64,000 bases of DNA from Aminobacter aminovorans (GCF_900445235.1 NZ_UFSM01000001.1:2495501-2559500); one strand, 5' to 3'; positions 12,439 through 24,689 are shown, counted from the first letter of the stretch. The notes: generated from the letters alone by a model not told the origin. A program made the numbers and translations.

Positions 12439-12627
12439 GACGGGGTGAGTCGAAGCGTCCCCGCAGTTACACAGAGTAAGAAACCGTGATTTGGAGTCTC
12501 TCACCCGGAAGACTATCTTCGCGCCGACTAAGGTCGCTGACGGGTATTGTGGGGATGAGGTCCCGTCTGGCGAGCATAAGAGCCGTGCGCCGTGGTGTGG
12601 CGAAGCGGACGCAGTGAGTACGGGCAT

Positions 12628-13563
12628 ATGGGGATCGACTTGCAGGACTATCAGACAACACTCAAATCACGTGTCACCCTGTCGGGCGTTGGCGTTCATA
12701 GCGGCAAGCCGGTAGCCATCCATTTCGCGCCGGCAGACGCGGATACGGGCGTGGTGTTTCAGGTTGCTGACCGAGAGTTCCGCGCAATTGTGTCAGAAGT
12801 GGGTGCGACCGATCTTTGCACCTTGCTTGGCGATCCCGCCGGCCAGCACGTTGCCACCATCGAACACCTGATGGCCGCTCTGTTCGGCCTCGGTATCGAC
12901 AATCTGCTGATCGAAGTCGAAGGCGCCGAAATCCCGATCATGGACGGCAGTGCCGCGCAGTTCGTCGAGGCCATCGACCTGGCCGGCATCGAAGTGCAGG
13001 GCGTCAAGCGCCGCTACATCCGCGTTCTCAAGCCGGTACGAATCGAAAGCGGCGCCTCGTGGGCCGAGTTCCGCCCCTACGGCGGCACGCGATTCGAGGT
13101 CGAGATCGATTTCGAAAGCCCGGCGATCGGGCGCCAGTCCTTCGCTTCCGACATCAACGACGATATTTTCCGCCGCGAGATCTCGCGTGCTCGCACTTTC
13201 GGCTTCATGAAGGACGTCGAGCGCCTGTGGGCTGCCGGCTACGCGCTGGGCTCTTCGCTTGAGAATTCGGTGGTCATCGGCGACGACAACCACATCATCA
13301 ACATGGAAGGCCTGCGCTTCTCCAACGAATTCGTGCGCCACAAGACGCTGGATGCGATGGGCGACCTGGCACTCGCCGGCGCGCGCTTCATCGGCTGCTT
13401 CCGCTCCTATCGCGGCGGCCACCGGCTCAACGCGGCGGCGCTGCGCCGCCTGCTTTCCGACCGCTCGGCCTTCGAGGTCGTCGAGACGTCGCGCCGCGAG
13501 CGCGGTCGTTCGGCCGAACTCATCGCTGTCAGCGCTGCAGTCCACGCGCCCTGGACGCTCTGA
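12628..13563 (+). CDS. lpxC: UDP-3-O-acyl-N-acetylglucosamine deacetylase
   Basis: Zinc deacetylase that performs the committed step of lipid A synthesis. I start at ATG 12628 (MGIDLQDYQTTLKSRVTLSG), which fits the family N terminus; an upstream GTG frame would add 12 odd residues. Zinc and catalytic motifs are visible: TIEHLMAALFG, NEFVRHKTLDAMGDLALAG (His and Asp ligands) and GHRLNAAALRR. The 311-residue length is normal. The long untranslated region (about 220 bases after the ftsZ terminator) suggests independent control. Confidence 0.95.
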   Translation: MGIDLQDYQTTLKSRVTLSGVGVHSGKPVAIHFAPADADTGVVFQVADREFRAIVSEVGATDLCTLLGDPAGQHVATIEHLMAALFGLGIDNLLIEVEGAEIPIMDGSAAQFVEAIDLAGIEVQGVKRRYIRVLKPVRIESGASWAEFRPYGGTRFEVEIDFESPAIGRQSFASDINDDIFRREISRARTFGFMKDVERLWAAGYALGSSLENSVVIGDDNHIINMEGLRFSNEFVRHKTLDAMGDLALAGARFIGCFRSYRGGHRLNAAALRRLLSDRSAFEVVETSRRERGRSAELIAVSAAVHAPWTL

Positions 13564-13745
13564 CGGCCGGCATTCGCCTAGAGGTGGTGTGACCTTGTTG
13601 CACCACTTGGCCGGCGAAATGGCATGCGTCATTGCGTGCCACAAAATTGCGCGATTGGCGGCTGATAGCGTTGCCCGGCAAAGCCAGTTGTGATCTATGG
13701 CCATTGCCTAAAAGCGAAACAGCGCCAAAGGGGCGGAACTCTGTG

Positions 13746-14615
13746 ATGTCATTGATACGAGCCGATCGATCGAAATTGCGCGTGAAGCCTCTGGTTGTGG
13801 CGCTTTCGCTCATCGCTCCGACGCTTGCACTGTCCGGTTGCATGTCCGGCGAAACCGACGTCGATCTCGCGACCTATGTCGAGCAGACCGAGCCTGCCGA
13901 CGTGCTCTACAATCAGGGCCTCGCCAATCTCAATGCCGGCCGCCTCAAGGAGGCCAGCCGCAAGTTCGAGGCTGTCGACCGCCAGCACCCGTATTCGGAG
14001 TTCGCCCGCAAGTCGATGGTGATGGGCGCTTTCGCCAGCTACCGTCAGGGCTCCTATGAAGAGGCCATCAATTCGGCCAAGCGCTATCTCGCGCTCTATC
14101 CTTCGACCGATGACGCGGCTTACGCTCAGTACATTATCGGCCTCAGCTATTTCCGACAGATTCGCGACGTGACGCAGGATCAGAAGGAAGCCCGCCGCAC
14201 CATTGAAGCGATGACCGAAGTGGTCCAGCGCTGGCCCGCGTCGGAATATGTCGATGACGCCAACGCCAAGATTCGTTTCGCTCGCGATCAGCTCGCAGGC
14301 AAGGAAATGCAGATTGGCCGCTACTATCTCGAGCGCCGCGAATTCATCGCCTCGGCAAAGCGCTTCCGCAACGTGGTCGAGAACTACTCGAACACGCGCC
14401 ACATCGAAGAAGCGCTGGCTCGCCTGACCGAGACCTACTACGCGATGGGCCTGACTTCGGAAGCCCAGACGGCGGCAGCTGTGCTTGGCCAGAACTATCC
14501 TGACAGCCAGTGGTACAAGGATTCGTACAAGCTGCTGCAGTCCGGCGGCCTTGAGCCTCGCGAAAATGCCGGCTCCTGGATTTCCAAGGCCGGAAAGATG
14601 TTCTCCGGCGCCTGA
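13746..14615 (+). CDS. bamD: Outer membrane assembly lipoprotein BamD
   Basis: Lipoprotein of the BAM complex that folds beta-barrel proteins into the outer membrane. The N terminus is a type II signal with lipobox LSGC (acylated Cys at 32). TPR-like helices follow: [19 protein letters not shown] begins the first repeat, then [22 protein letters not shown] 13746 is preferred over an upstream frame because it gives a correct signal peptide. 289 residues. recN follows after 10 bases. Confidence 0.94.
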   Translation: MSLIRADRSKLRVKPLVVALSLIAPTLALSGCMSGETDVDLATYVEQTEPADVLYNQGLANLNAGRLKEASRKFEAVDRQHPYSEFARKSMVMGAFASYRQGSYEEAINSAKRYLALYPSTDDAAYAQYIIGLSYFRQIRDVTQDQKEARRTIEAMTEVVQRWPASEYVDDANAKIRFARDQLAGKEMQIGRYYLERREFIASAKRFRNVVENYSNTRHIEEALARLTETYYAMGLTSEAQTAAAVLGQNYPDSQWYKDSYKLLQSGGLEPRENAGSWISKAGKMFSGA

Positions 14616-14625
14616 ACAGAAATAG

Positions 14626-16302
14626 ATGCTCTCGCGCCTGTCGATCCGCGATATCGTCCTGATCGAACGGCTGGACATTGATTTCACGCCTGGCCTTTCC
14701 GTGTTGACCGGTGAAACCGGCGCGGGCAAATCCATCCTTCTCGACGCATTGTCGCTCGCGCTTGGCGCACGAGGCGATGCTTCGCTCGTCCGCCATGGTG
14801 CGACACAGGGCCAGGTAAGCGCTGTCTTCGACGTGCCGCGCAACCATCCTGCGCGTACGCTGCTCGCCGACAATGCCATCGACGACGATGGCGATATCAT
14901 CCTGAAACGCGTCCAGACCGCCGACGGGCGCACGCGCGTCTTCGTCAACGACCAGCCGTCCAGCGTCACGCTGATGCGCGACATCGGCCGCGCGCTTGTC
15001 GAAATCCACGGTCAGCACGACGATCGCGCGCTCGTCGATGCCGGGGCGCATCGCGACGTGCTCGATTCGTTTGGCGGTCATGTCGGCGAAGCCAAGGCCA
15101 CCGCCGACGCGTGGAAGTTGTGGCGAGGTGCCGAGCAGGAGCTGTCGCGCCATCGCGCCCGCGTCGATGCCGCGGCGCGCGAAGCCGAATATCTGCGTTC
15201 CGCAGTGACCGAACTGACCAAGCTCGACCCCCAGCCGGGGGAGGAGAGCGAACTGGCCGAACTGCGCGCCGCGATGATGCGTGTCGAAAAGATTGCCTCC
15301 GAAATCCAGGATGCGCAGGACGTTCTGTCCGGCTCGTCGTCGCCGCTGCCGCAGCTTGCCAGCCTGTTGCGCCGGCTGCAGCGCAAGGCCGCCGAAGTGC
15401 CGGGCCTGCTCGACGACGTGGTCAAGTCGCTCGACGAGGCGATGATCTCGCTCGATGCGGCGCAATCGGGCGTCGATGCGGCCCTGCGCGCCACCGAATA
15501 CGATCCACAGCGGCTGGAGAGGGCCGAGGAGCGGCTGTTTGCCCTGCGCGCGGCAGCGCGCAAGCACAATGTCGCCGTCGACGATCTTGCCAGGCTGCGC
15601 GACACCATGGTCGCCGACCTCGCCGATCTCGATGCCGGCGAAGGGCGCCTGCAGGTGTTGGAAACGCAGGCAAGGACCAGCCGCGAGGCTTATGACCGCA
15701 TCGCCGCAAACCTGTCGGAACTGCGCAAGACGGCGGCCGAGAGCCTGCGCAAGACCGTCATGGCCGAACTGCCGGAACTCAAGCTCGAACGTGCCGAATT
15801 CCTGGTCGAGATGTCGAGTGAAACCGACAATCGCATGCAGGAAGGCATCGACCAGGTCGAGTTCTGGGTGCGTACCAATCCTGGCACCCGGCCCGGCCCG
15901 ATGATGAAAGTTGCCTCGGGTGGCGAGCTGTCGCGCTTCCTCCTGGCGCTGAAGGTGGCGCTTGCCGACCGTGGTTCGGCACCTACACTGGTGTTCGACG
16001 AAATTGATACCGGTGTCGGCGGCGCCGTTGCCGATGCCATCGGCCAGCGTCTGGCGCGGCTTTCCAGGCGGGTGCAGGTGCTGTCGGTGACGCATGCGCC
16101 GCAGGTCGCGGCACGTGCCGCCACGCATTTCCTGATCTCCAAGAAGGGCAACACCGACAAGGTGGCAACCGGCATTCACGAGATGGACCGCATGGCGCGC
16201 CAGGAGGAGATCGCACGCATGCTTTCCGGTGCTTCGATCACCGAGGAGGCGCGCGCCGCCGCCGAGCGCCTGCTGCGCGAGAACACGGCCGTCGCCTCCT
16301 GA
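14626..16302 (+). CDS. recN: DNA repair protein RecN
   Basis: SMC-like ATPase acting in double-strand break repair. Seen: Walker A GETGAGKS at 29-36, a long coiled-coil middle, and the C-terminal ABC signature VASGGELSRFLLALKVAL followed by Walker B LVFDEIDTGVGG. 558 residues, normal for RecN. It lies 10 bases after bamD, a neighbour pair common in rhizobia, and is followed by about 130 noncoding bases before ligA. Confidence 0.95.
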   Translation: MLSRLSIRDIVLIERLDIDFTPGLSVLTGETGAGKSILLDALSLALGARGDASLVRHGATQGQVSAVFDVPRNHPARTLLADNAIDDDGDIILKRVQTADGRTRVFVNDQPSSVTLMRDIGRALVEIHGQHDDRALVDAGAHRDVLDSFGGHVGEAKATADAWKLWRGAEQELSRHRARVDAAAREAEYLRSAVTELTKLDPQPGEESELAELRAAMMRVEKIASEIQDAQDVLSGSSSPLPQLASLLRRLQRKAAEVPGLLDDVVKSLDEAMISLDAAQSGVDAALRATEYDPQRLERAEERLFALRAAARKHNVAVDDLARLRDTMVADLADLDAGEGRLQVLETQARTSREAYDRIAANLSELRKTAAESLRKTVMAELPELKLERAEFLVEMSSETDNRMQEGIDQVEFWVRTNPGTRPGPMMKVASGGELSRFLLALKVALADRGSAPTLVFDEIDTGVGGAVADAIGQRLARLSRRVQVLSVTHAPQVAARAATHFLISKKGNTDKVATGIHEMDRMARQEEIARMLSGASITEEARAAAERLLRENTAVAS

Positions 16303-16354
16303 CCCGCCGACTACGGCTCGACTGTCAGGAGCCTTCGCGATCCTGCTGATTTGA

Positions 16355-18589
<2,235 letters not shown>

Positions 18590-18597
18590 CAGACTTT

Positions 18598-19206
18598 ATG
18601 CGTGCACTTGCCATCGACTTCGAGACTGCCAATGAGCAGCGCAGCAGTCCGTGCTCCATAGGCCTTGCCTGGATCGAGGACGGCGCGGTCATCCGCGTCG
18701 AGGAACGGCTGATCCGCCCCAGGGACATGCGCTTTTCGCGCTTCAACATCGCCGTGCACGGCATCCGGCCCGAACATGTCGAGGACGCGGCCGCGTTTCC
18801 CGAGGTGATGGAGGAGTTCGAAGAGGATCTCGGCGACACCCTGGTGATCGCCCACAACGCGTCCTTCGACATGAGCGTGCTCAGGGCGAGCTATCAGCTG
18901 TATCGCACCGCCTGTCCCGATATCGACTACATCTGCACGCTCAAGATGGCGAAGAAGGTGTGGCAGGAGCTTGCCTCGCATCGGCTCAACGAGGTGTCGC
19001 GCCATATCGACTTCTCGTTCAAGCACCACAACGCGGCCGAGGACGCGCATGCCTGCGGCGAAGTGGCGTTGGCGGTCGCGCGCAAGCTGAATGTGTCGGC
19101 GCTGCGTGACCTGCCGATGAAGCTCGACATGACGATGGGCCGGCTGCATGCGGGCGGCAATTCGCCATGCTCGGTAAAGCGGCAGCCGAAAGTTGGCAAA
19201 CGCTGA
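18598..19206 (+). CDS. DEDDh 3'-5' exonuclease (DnaQ-like)
   Basis: A 202-residue exonuclease of the DnaQ/RNase T fold. The catalytic residues are all present: Asp7 and Glu9 in IDFET, Asp91 in HNASFD, His144 and Asp149 in HHNAAEDA. It is similar to stand-alone epsilon-like exonucleases rather than the replicative epsilon subunit, since it lacks a recognisable polymerase-binding tail. ATG 18598 is 8 bases after ligA, so the two may share a transcript and act in DNA processing. The exact substrate is unknown. Confidence 0.85.
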   Translation: MRALAIDFETANEQRSSPCSIGLAWIEDGAVIRVEERLIRPRDMRFSRFNIAVHGIRPEHVEDAAAFPEVMEEFEEDLGDTLVIAHNASFDMSVLRASYQLYRTACPDIDYICTLKMAKKVWQELASHRLNEVSRHIDFSFKHHNAAEDAHACGEVALAVARKLNVSALRDLPMKLDMTMGRLHAGGNSPCSVKRQPKVGKR

Positions 19207-19387
19207 TCATTGGCTCAACCGAATTGATGTGACACGACAAGCCGGCTGACTTATTCAGACCTCCGCGCAGGCTATGGAGCCCTGGTCGAGCTGCCCTGCG
19301 TTTCGATGTCGACCTGCATCGTGCATTCAAACAATCAAGATCGATCTGGCAAAGTTCGATCTGCGGCCGATGCGCCACGGAGGCCAA

Positions 19388-20116
19388 ATGTCTGATCGTC
19401 GAGGTGAATTCTGGCAAGGCGTGCGCCTGAGCGTGCCGGTGGTGGTCGCTTCGGCGCCCTTTGCCATCCTGTTCGGGGCTCTTGCCGTCGACAACGGTTT
19501 TTCCGTCGCCGAGGCGACACTGATGAGCGCCAGCATTTATGGCGGCGCCAGCCAGCTGGTCGGCATCGAGCTGTTCGGTCAGCATGTCGCGCCATGGCTG
19601 ATCGTGCTGTCGATCTTCGCCGTCAACTTCCGCCACGTGCTCTATTCGGCCGCCGTGGGCAAGCGCATCGACCATTGGCCATTCCTGAAGCAGGCCATCG
19701 GATATTTCTTCCTCGTCGATCCGCAATATGCCGAGGCCGAGCGCAAGGGTGAGAATGGAGAGGAAGTGACCTTCGCCTGGTACATGGGCATGGCGCTGCC
19801 GATCTATGTCTTCTGGGTTGCCGAAAGCGCGCTCGGCGCGCTGTTCGGGCGGCTGATTCCCAACCCCCATGCAATCGGGCTCGATTTCCTGCTGCCGATT
19901 TACTTTCTCGGGCTGGTGATGAGCTTCCGCAAGCGGCCGCGCTGGCTGCCGATCGTCGTCGCCAGTGCCGTTGCCTCGATGATCGCCTACAAGACCGTCG
20001 GTTCGCCCTGGCACGTTTCCATTGGCGCACTGGCCGGCGTGCTGTTTGCCGCGGCGATGCCTGTGCGGCCTGACGAGAGCATTGCCGGCGAAGAAACGGC
20101 GGAGGTGGTGTCGTGA
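19388..20116 (+). CDS. azlC: AzlC family branched-chain amino acid exporter, large subunit
   Basis: Membrane protein of the AzlC/YgaZ family, the large subunit of a two-part exporter for valine and related amino acids. I start at ATG 19388 (MSDRRGEFWQGVRLSVPV); 242 residues with several hydrophobic segments and the family stretch SIYGGASQLVGIELF and NFRHVLYSAA. The azlD partner overlaps its 3' end by GTGA. The 180-base upstream gap has no clear regulator gene. Confidence 0.88.
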   Translation: MSDRRGEFWQGVRLSVPVVVASAPFAILFGALAVDNGFSVAEATLMSASIYGGASQLVGIELFGQHVAPWLIVLSIFAVNFRHVLYSAAVGKRIDHWPFLKQAIGYFFLVDPQYAEAERKGENGEEVTFAWYMGMALPIYVFWVAESALGALFGRLIPNPHAIGLDFLLPIYFLGLVMSFRKRPRWLPIVVASAVASMIAYKTVGSPWHVSIGALAGVLFAAAMPVRPDESIAGEETAEVVS

Positions 20117-20409
20117 GCACGACCCTTTGGATCATCATCGCCGGCGCGGTTGCCACCTATCTGACCCGTATCGGCGGGCATCTCGTCATTTCGCGCTTCG
20201 ATCGCATCCACCCGCGCGTCGAGGCCGGGCTGAACGCCGTGCCGGCGGCAGTGCTGACCACGCTTGTGGCGCCCGCTGCACTCTCGGCCGGTCCGGCTGA
20301 GCTGGCAGCACTTGCCGTTGCCGCGGTTGTTTCGCTGCGCGGCGGACTGATGACGATGTTTCTGGCTGGCGCTGCCGTCCTGATCGCGCTTAGGCATTTC
20401 ATCGGCTGA
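20113..20409 (+). CDS. azlD: AzlD family branched-chain amino acid exporter, small subunit
   Basis: 98-residue small partner of AzlC, with about three hydrophobic segments (TLWIIIAGAVATYLTRIGG at the N terminus is typical). GTG start at 20113 overlaps the azlC stop by 4 bases, implying coupled translation. Both subunits are needed for export in characterised relatives. A short GC hairpin follows the stop. Confidence 0.88.
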   Translation: MSTTLWIIIAGAVATYLTRIGGHLVISRFDRIHPRVEAGLNAVPAAVLTTLVAPAALSAGPAELAALAVAAVVSLRGGLMTMFLAGAAVLIALRHFIG

Positions 20410-20418
20410 GCGCAAACC

Positions 20419-20435
20419 GGCCGCATAAGGCGGCC
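20419..20435. terminator. Weak convergent hairpin between azlD and the aminopeptidase
   Basis: GGCCGC and GCGGCC arms separated by 5 bases lie between the convergent azlD and aminopeptidase stops. The following T tract is interrupted, so termination strength is doubtful. Confidence 0.5.
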
Positions 20436-20457
20436 TGTCGTTTTCATGACACGCCGA

Positions 20458-22287
20458 TCAGGCTATCTGCGCCGTCGCCTTTTCCAGCCACGCCAGCGTT
20501 TCGCCGTCGAGCATCGGTCCGATCTCGGCCAGCACGCGGGCATGGTAGGCATTGAGCCAATCCAGCTCTTCGCGGGTCAGCAGGTCTGCACGCAGCAGGC
20601 GCTGGTCGAAAGGCGCCAGCGTCAACGTCTCGAAGCCGTGCATGGCGATGTCGCCGCCCGGAAGCTCAGCGGTTGGCGTGACGAGGATCAGGTTTTCCAG
20701 CCGGATGCCGTAGTGGCCTTCCTTGTAGTAGCCGGGTTCGTTGGACAGGATCATGCCGGCGAGCAGCTTTTCCATGCCTGTCTTGGCGATGCGCTGCGGG
20801 CCTTCGTGGACGGCCAGATAGGAGCCAACGCCGTGACCTGTGCCATGGGCGTAGTCGAGCCCATGCTTCCACAGAGCGATGCGGGCAAGCGCATCGATGT
20901 CGGCGCCGCGCGTGCCGGCCGGGAAGCGCGACAGCGAAATCGCGATCATGCCTTTGAGCACCAGAGTGAAGCGTTCGCGCATTTCCTCGCTCGGCCTGCC
21001 GACCGGCATCGTGCGGGTGATGTCGGTGGTGCCGTCCTGATACTGCGCTCCCGAATCGAGCAGGAACAGCTCGCCGTCGGCAAGCACGCGGCTGGTCGCC
21101 TTCGACACGCGGTAATGCATGATCGCGCCATTCGAGCCGGCACCTGAGATGGTGTCGAACGAGACGTCGCGAAGCGGCATCTGAGTTTCCTCGCCGGTCT
21201 GGCGGCGGCATTCTTCCAGCCTTTTCACCACCGCGATCTCGTCGAGGCTGCCCGGCTTCTGCCGGTCGAGCCAGCACAAGAGCTTGGCGACAGCGGCTCC
21301 GTCGCGGCGGTGCGCTGCCCGCGAGCCGGCGATCTCTGCCGCGTTCTTGGTCGCGCGCGGCAACCGTGCCGGGTCCGGCACTTGCACCACCGTGCCGCCA
21401 TTGTCCTCGATCAGTGCGCGCAGCCTGTCGGCGGCAAGCACCGGGTCGAGCGCGATCCTGGCCCCCGACCTGGCAAGGGCTGCGACCGCATCATCGAGCT
21501 TGCCTGGTGCCTTGATGTCGGCGAGCTGGGTGAGATAGGCCTCTTCGGTGCGACCAAGCTTGCGCTTGTCCATGAACACGGCGTGGCTGCCATCGGCGGC
21601 GAGAATGGCGAAGCCAAGGGCGAGGGGGGTGTGGGGTACATCGCCGCCACGGATATTGAACGCCCAGGCGAGCGACGACGGGTCGGTCAGGATCGCATGG
21701 GTGGCGCCGTCATTCTCGATCGCCGAAGCAAGCCGCTTGAGCTTGTCTTTGGCCAGTTCGCCGGCGAAGGCCTCGGGGTGGATCTCGACCGGGGCCAGCG
21801 GCGCGTCGGGCTGGTCTTCCCAGATAGCATCGATGGGGTTGCGGGCGAGGGGGACCAGCACGGCGCCGACCTTCTCGGCCGCCGCTGTCAGCGCCTTGAC
21901 CTCGCCCATGGTGTGCAGCCACGGGTCGATGCCGAGCCTTGCCCCCTTGGGCAGGCTTTCCTTGATCCATATCGAGGGCGGGTTGTCGATCAGGCTTTCG
22001 ACGGTGAAGATGTCGAGATCGACCTCGTCTCGCACCTGCAGCGTGTAGCGTCCGTCGACGAAGATGTAGGCGCTGTGGGAGAGCACGATGGCCACGCCGG
22101 CCGAGCCGCTGAAGCCGGTCAGCCACCTCAAACGATTCGAACGTGGCGGGACATATTCGCCCTGGTGCTCGTCGGCGCGCGGCACGACGAAACCGTCGAG
22201 CCCGTTGTCCTTGAGCCATTGCCTGAGGAGTGCTGTGCGCGGCTTGCCGACGGTGGGATCGCCGGCTGAATCGAAGGACTGGAACAT
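20458..22287 (-). CDS. M24 family Xaa-Pro aminopeptidase, long three-domain type
   Basis: Dinuclear-metal peptidase that removes N-terminal residues before proline. The 609-residue size and two creatinase-like N-terminal domains match the eukaryote-like APP1 type, not the shorter E. coli PepP. Metal ligands in the catalytic domain are visible: LDSGAQYQDGTTDITRT (two Asp), GTGHGVGSYLAVHEGP (His) and NEPGYYKEGHYGIRLENL (two Glu). It lies 83 bases after prmA on the same strand and may be the last gene of that group. Confidence 0.92.
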   Translation of the reverse strand: MFQSFDSAGDPTVGKPRTALLRQWLKDNGLDGFVVPRADEHQGEYVPPRSNRLRWLTGFSGSAGVAIVLSHSAYIFVDGRYTLQVRDEVDLDIFTVESLIDNPPSIWIKESLPKGARLGIDPWLHTMGEVKALTAAAEKVGAVLVPLARNPIDAIWEDQPDAPLAPVEIHPEAFAGELAKDKLKRLASAIENDGATHAILTDPSSLAWAFNIRGGDVPHTPLALGFAILAADGSHAVFMDKRKLGRTEEAYLTQLADIKAPGKLDDAVAALARSGARIALDPVLAADRLRALIEDNGGTVVQVPDPARLPRATKNAAEIAGSRAAHRRDGAAVAKLLCWLDRQKPGSLDEIAVVKRLEECRRQTGEETQMPLRDVSFDTISGAGSNGAIMHYRVSKATSRVLADGELFLLDSGAQYQDGTTDITRTMPVGRPSEEMRERFTLVLKGMIAISLSRFPAGTRGADIDALARIALWKHGLDYAHGTGHGVGSYLAVHEGPQRIAKTGMEKLLAGMILSNEPGYYKEGHYGIRLENLILVTPTAELPGGDIAMHGFETLTLAPFDQRLLRADLLTREELDWLNAYHARVLAEIGPMLDGETLAWLEKATAQIA

Positions 22288-22370
22288 GGTGGTTTCCCGA
22301 AAGCTGGATGTCGGGCGAACCTATCCGTGCCGGCCGTTGCTGGCAACGCCACCGGCTTGTGCCAGCGGGC

Positions 22371-23243
22371 TCAGTTCTTGAGGTGGATGGTCACCCAGCC
22401 TTCCCGGTGGAAGGTCTCGACGTGGCGGAAGCCTGCCGCGACATAGGCTTCGACCACGGCATCGTGCTGGCGGTCGAGGATGCCGGACAGCACCAGGGAG
22501 CCGTTGGCAGCCAGATGTCCCGCCATCTCGGGCGCCAGTTGCATCAGCGGCTGCGCCAGGATGTTGGCGACGATCAGGTCGAATGGACCGCGGGCGGCGA
22601 AGATGGGATCGTCGAAACCTTCTGCCGTTGCCGTCTCGACATGGTCGGCCGCGCCATTGAGGCGGACATTGGCGGCGGCGACTTCGGTCGCGACCGGGTC
22701 GATGTCGGTTGCCAGTACTGGAATCGGCGCCAGTTTGGCGACCGCTATGGCAAGCACGGCGCTGCCGGTGCCGAGATCGAGCGCGTTGGCCGGCTTTTCC
22801 GCAGCCATCACCTTTTCGATCATCTCGAGGCAGCCTGCCGTGGTGCCGTGGTGACCGGTGCCGAAGGCGAGGCCCGCCTCGATTTCGATGGCGATCTGTC
22901 CAGGGCGCACGTCCTCGCGGTCGTGGCTGCCGTGGACGATGAAGCGCCCGGCCTGCACCGGCTTCAGGCCTTCGAGCGACTTCGCCACCCAGTCGACGTC
23001 AGGCAGCACTTCGCGGCCAAGCTCGCCCGTGTGGCCGGCTTCAGATGCAACTTCGGCCATACGCCGGGCAATGTCGTCGACATCGCCATCTGTGTAGAGC
23101 GAGACCTCATGAATGTCGCGGTCCTCGTCGATCTCGATCACCGCGATCGGCCAGCCATCTTCCTCGAAAGCGGTTTCGAGGGCAGCGAAGATGCGATTGG
23201 CAGCTTCGCGGCCGGTGGTGATGTGCAGCCGTGTCTGGGTCAT
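22371..23243 (-). CDS. prmA: Ribosomal protein L11 methyltransferase
   Basis: SAM-dependent methyltransferase that modifies L11 on the ribosome. The 290 residues show a short N-terminal substrate-recognition domain and a class I methyltransferase fold with [18 protein letters not shown], then [18 protein letters not shown] and the [12 protein letters not shown] motif (NxLA type) of this family. It begins 21 bases after the SCO protein and belongs to the same minus-strand run. Confidence 0.93.
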   Translation of the reverse strand: MTQTRLHITTGREAANRIFAALETAFEEDGWPIAVIEIDEDRDIHEVSLYTDGDVDDIARRMAEVASEAGHTGELGREVLPDVDWVAKSLEGLKPVQAGRFIVHGSHDREDVRPGQIAIEIEAGLAFGTGHHGTTAGCLEMIEKVMAAEKPANALDLGTGSAVLAIAVAKLAPIPVLATDIDPVATEVAAANVRLNGAADHVETATAEGFDDPIFAARGPFDLIVANILAQPLMQLAPEMAGHLAANGSLVLSGILDRQHDAVVEAYVAAGFRHVETFHREGWVTIHLKN

Positions 23244-23264
23244 GTCGGGTCCGGTAGAGGAGGA

Positions 23265-23843
23265 TCAGCCTTCCTTGGCAAGCCGCTTGAGCTTGGCAAG
23301 TGCGGTCTCTGGGTTCTCCTCATAGGCGATCGTGCCGAAGAAATCACCATTGCTCTTGAGCAGCAGCACCGAGGCGGTGTGATCCATGGTGTAGTCGCCG
23401 CCCTCGGTCGGAACCTTCTTCGAATAGATGCCGAAGGCCTTGGCCATGGCGGCGATCTTGTCGGCCGAGCCGGTGATGCCGGTGATGCGGTCGGAGACGT
23501 TGCTGACGTAGCTGTTCATCACTTCGGGCGTGTCGCGCTCGGGATCGACCGAGACGAAATAGGCGCGGAGGTTCTTGCCTTCGTCTCCCATCTGCTTGAG
23601 CAGGCCGTCGAGCTCGAACAGCGTGGTCGGGCAGACCTCGGGGCAATGGGTGAAGCCGAAGAAGACAGCACTCGGCTGGCCGCGGAACGCCGCCTCGGTG
23701 ATCTCGGCGCCCTTCTGGTCGACGAGCACGAAGGGCGCGCCAAAGGCCTGGGCGCTGTTCTTGCTGCTGTACCAGTCGAAGGTCAGCCAGCCGACGCCGG
23801 CGGCCATCAGGATCAGAATGCCGGCAAGGATCGTGCGCATCAT
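23265..23843 (-). CDS. SCO1/SenC family copper chaperone-like protein
   Basis: Membrane-anchored thioredoxin-fold protein of the family that delivers copper to cytochrome oxidase Cu-A or acts as a thiol reductase. I start at ATG 23843 (MMRTILAG, 192 residues), where a GGAA lies about 9 bases upstream; ATG 23858 would add five residues. A single N-terminal hydrophobic anchor is followed by the copper-binding CPEVC (Cys67, Cys71) and His155 in MDHTA. No cytochrome oxidase genes are nearby. Confidence 0.9.
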   Translation of the reverse strand: MMRTILAGILILMAAGVGWLTFDWYSSKNSAQAFGAPFVLVDQKGAEITEAAFRGQPSAVFFGFTHCPEVCPTTLFELDGLLKQMGDEGKNLRAYFVSVDPERDTPEVMNSYVSNVSDRITGITGSADKIAAMAKAFGIYSKKVPTEGGDYTMDHTASVLLLKSNGDFFGTIAYEENPETALAKLKRLAKEG

Positions 23844-23877
23844 CGATTGTGATTCCATGGTGTGATTGATGACCGGT

Positions 23878-24039
23878 TCAGAAGCACCAGGACATGCCAG
23901 CCTCGACCAGCGACATGAAGATGCCGGCGTCCTTGTCCAGCCAGGAGGCGAAGGCGAGCCCCGAAGCCGCCGCAAACACCATCAGGCCGAGCGCGATCCA
24001 CGCGGTCGCCGAAAGCGATATGGGCAGGGCCTGTTTCAT
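23878..24039 (-). CDS. Small single-pass membrane peptide upstream of the SCO gene
   Basis: 53-residue peptide beginning MKQALPISLSATAWIAL, with one hydrophobic helix (about 12-32), Ala/Gly rich, and a short tail ending GMSWCF. I choose ATG 24039 because TAAGG lies just upstream; longer in-frame versions reach 24183 but have no such signal. It is the first gene of the SCO-prmA-aminopeptidase run. Family not recognised; it could be a membrane partner of the SCO protein, which is inference only. Confidence 0.6.
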   Translation of the reverse strand: MKQALPISLSATAWIALGLMVFAAASGLAFASWLDKDAGIFMSLVEAGMSWCF

Positions 24040-24200
24040 CAACCTTACATAGCGCGGCGCGTGATTTGCCAAAAGGGACATGTTGACGCTCTCATTCGTC
24101 CACGAAACACCATTTCGCGAGCGCCATACCTTGTTGTTACCTTGCATCATGCGATCGGCTGACCCAAGTGTTGGCGACTGCACAATTCCAGGAGGCTTTC

Positions 24201-24689
24201 ATGCGGCGTGCCCTTTCCATTCTTGCCACCACGGTCGCGCTTGGTGTCGTTACACCCGCCATGGCCCAGCAGGTCGGCGAGGTTGGCGTCGACTGGCTTG
24301 GCAACGACATCATCGTCGAGGCGATCAAGGACCCGAAGGTGGAGGGCGTAACCTGCCACGTCTCCTATTTCGACCGCGGCGTGATCGACCGGCTGCAGAA
24401 GGGCAACTGGTTCGAGAACCCTTCTGATTCCGCCATTTCCTGCCAGCAGACCGGACCGATAAGCATAGGCGAGATCGATCTTGGCCAGGAAGGCGAGGAG
24501 GTGTTCAAGCAGGGCATCAGCCTGATCTGGAAGGAGCAGGTGGTGAACCGCATCTACGACCAGAAGAACGAGACGCTGATCTATCTCGCCCATTCGCGCC
24601 AGGTGCAGGACGGATCGGCCAAGATGTCGATGACGACGGTGCCGCTCTACGGCCAGAACGTGATCTGGACCAAGGGCAAGCCGCAATAG
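24201..24689 (+). CDS. creA: CreA family periplasmic protein
   Basis: 162-residue protein of the CreA family, of unsettled function, named from the E. coli creABCD locus. A Sec signal peptide ends AMAQQ (cleavage about residue 23). The family stretch GNDIIVEAIKDPKVEGVTCH and the two cysteines (VTCHVS, AISCQQ) are present. GGAGG sits 5 bases before the start. It is divergent from the 53-residue membrane peptide. A response regulator and kinase lie about 2 kb away, but no creD is seen. Confidence 0.88.
   Translation: MRRALSILATTVALGVVTPAMAQQVGEVGVDWLGNDIIVEAIKDPKVEGVTCHVSYFDRGVIDRLQKGNWFENPSDSAISCQQTGPISIGEIDLGQEGEEVFKQGISLIWKEQVVNRIYDQKNETLIYLAHSRQVQDGSAKMSMTTVPLYGQNVIWTKGKPQ

Noticed and set aside
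14344..16179. 611-codon open frame on the minus strand across bamD and recN
   Set aside because: Shadow of recN; composition typical of antisense GC-rich frames.
22230..23852. 540-codon open frame on the plus strand across prmA and SCO
   Set aside because: Antisense to well-identified genes and without any recognisable domain.
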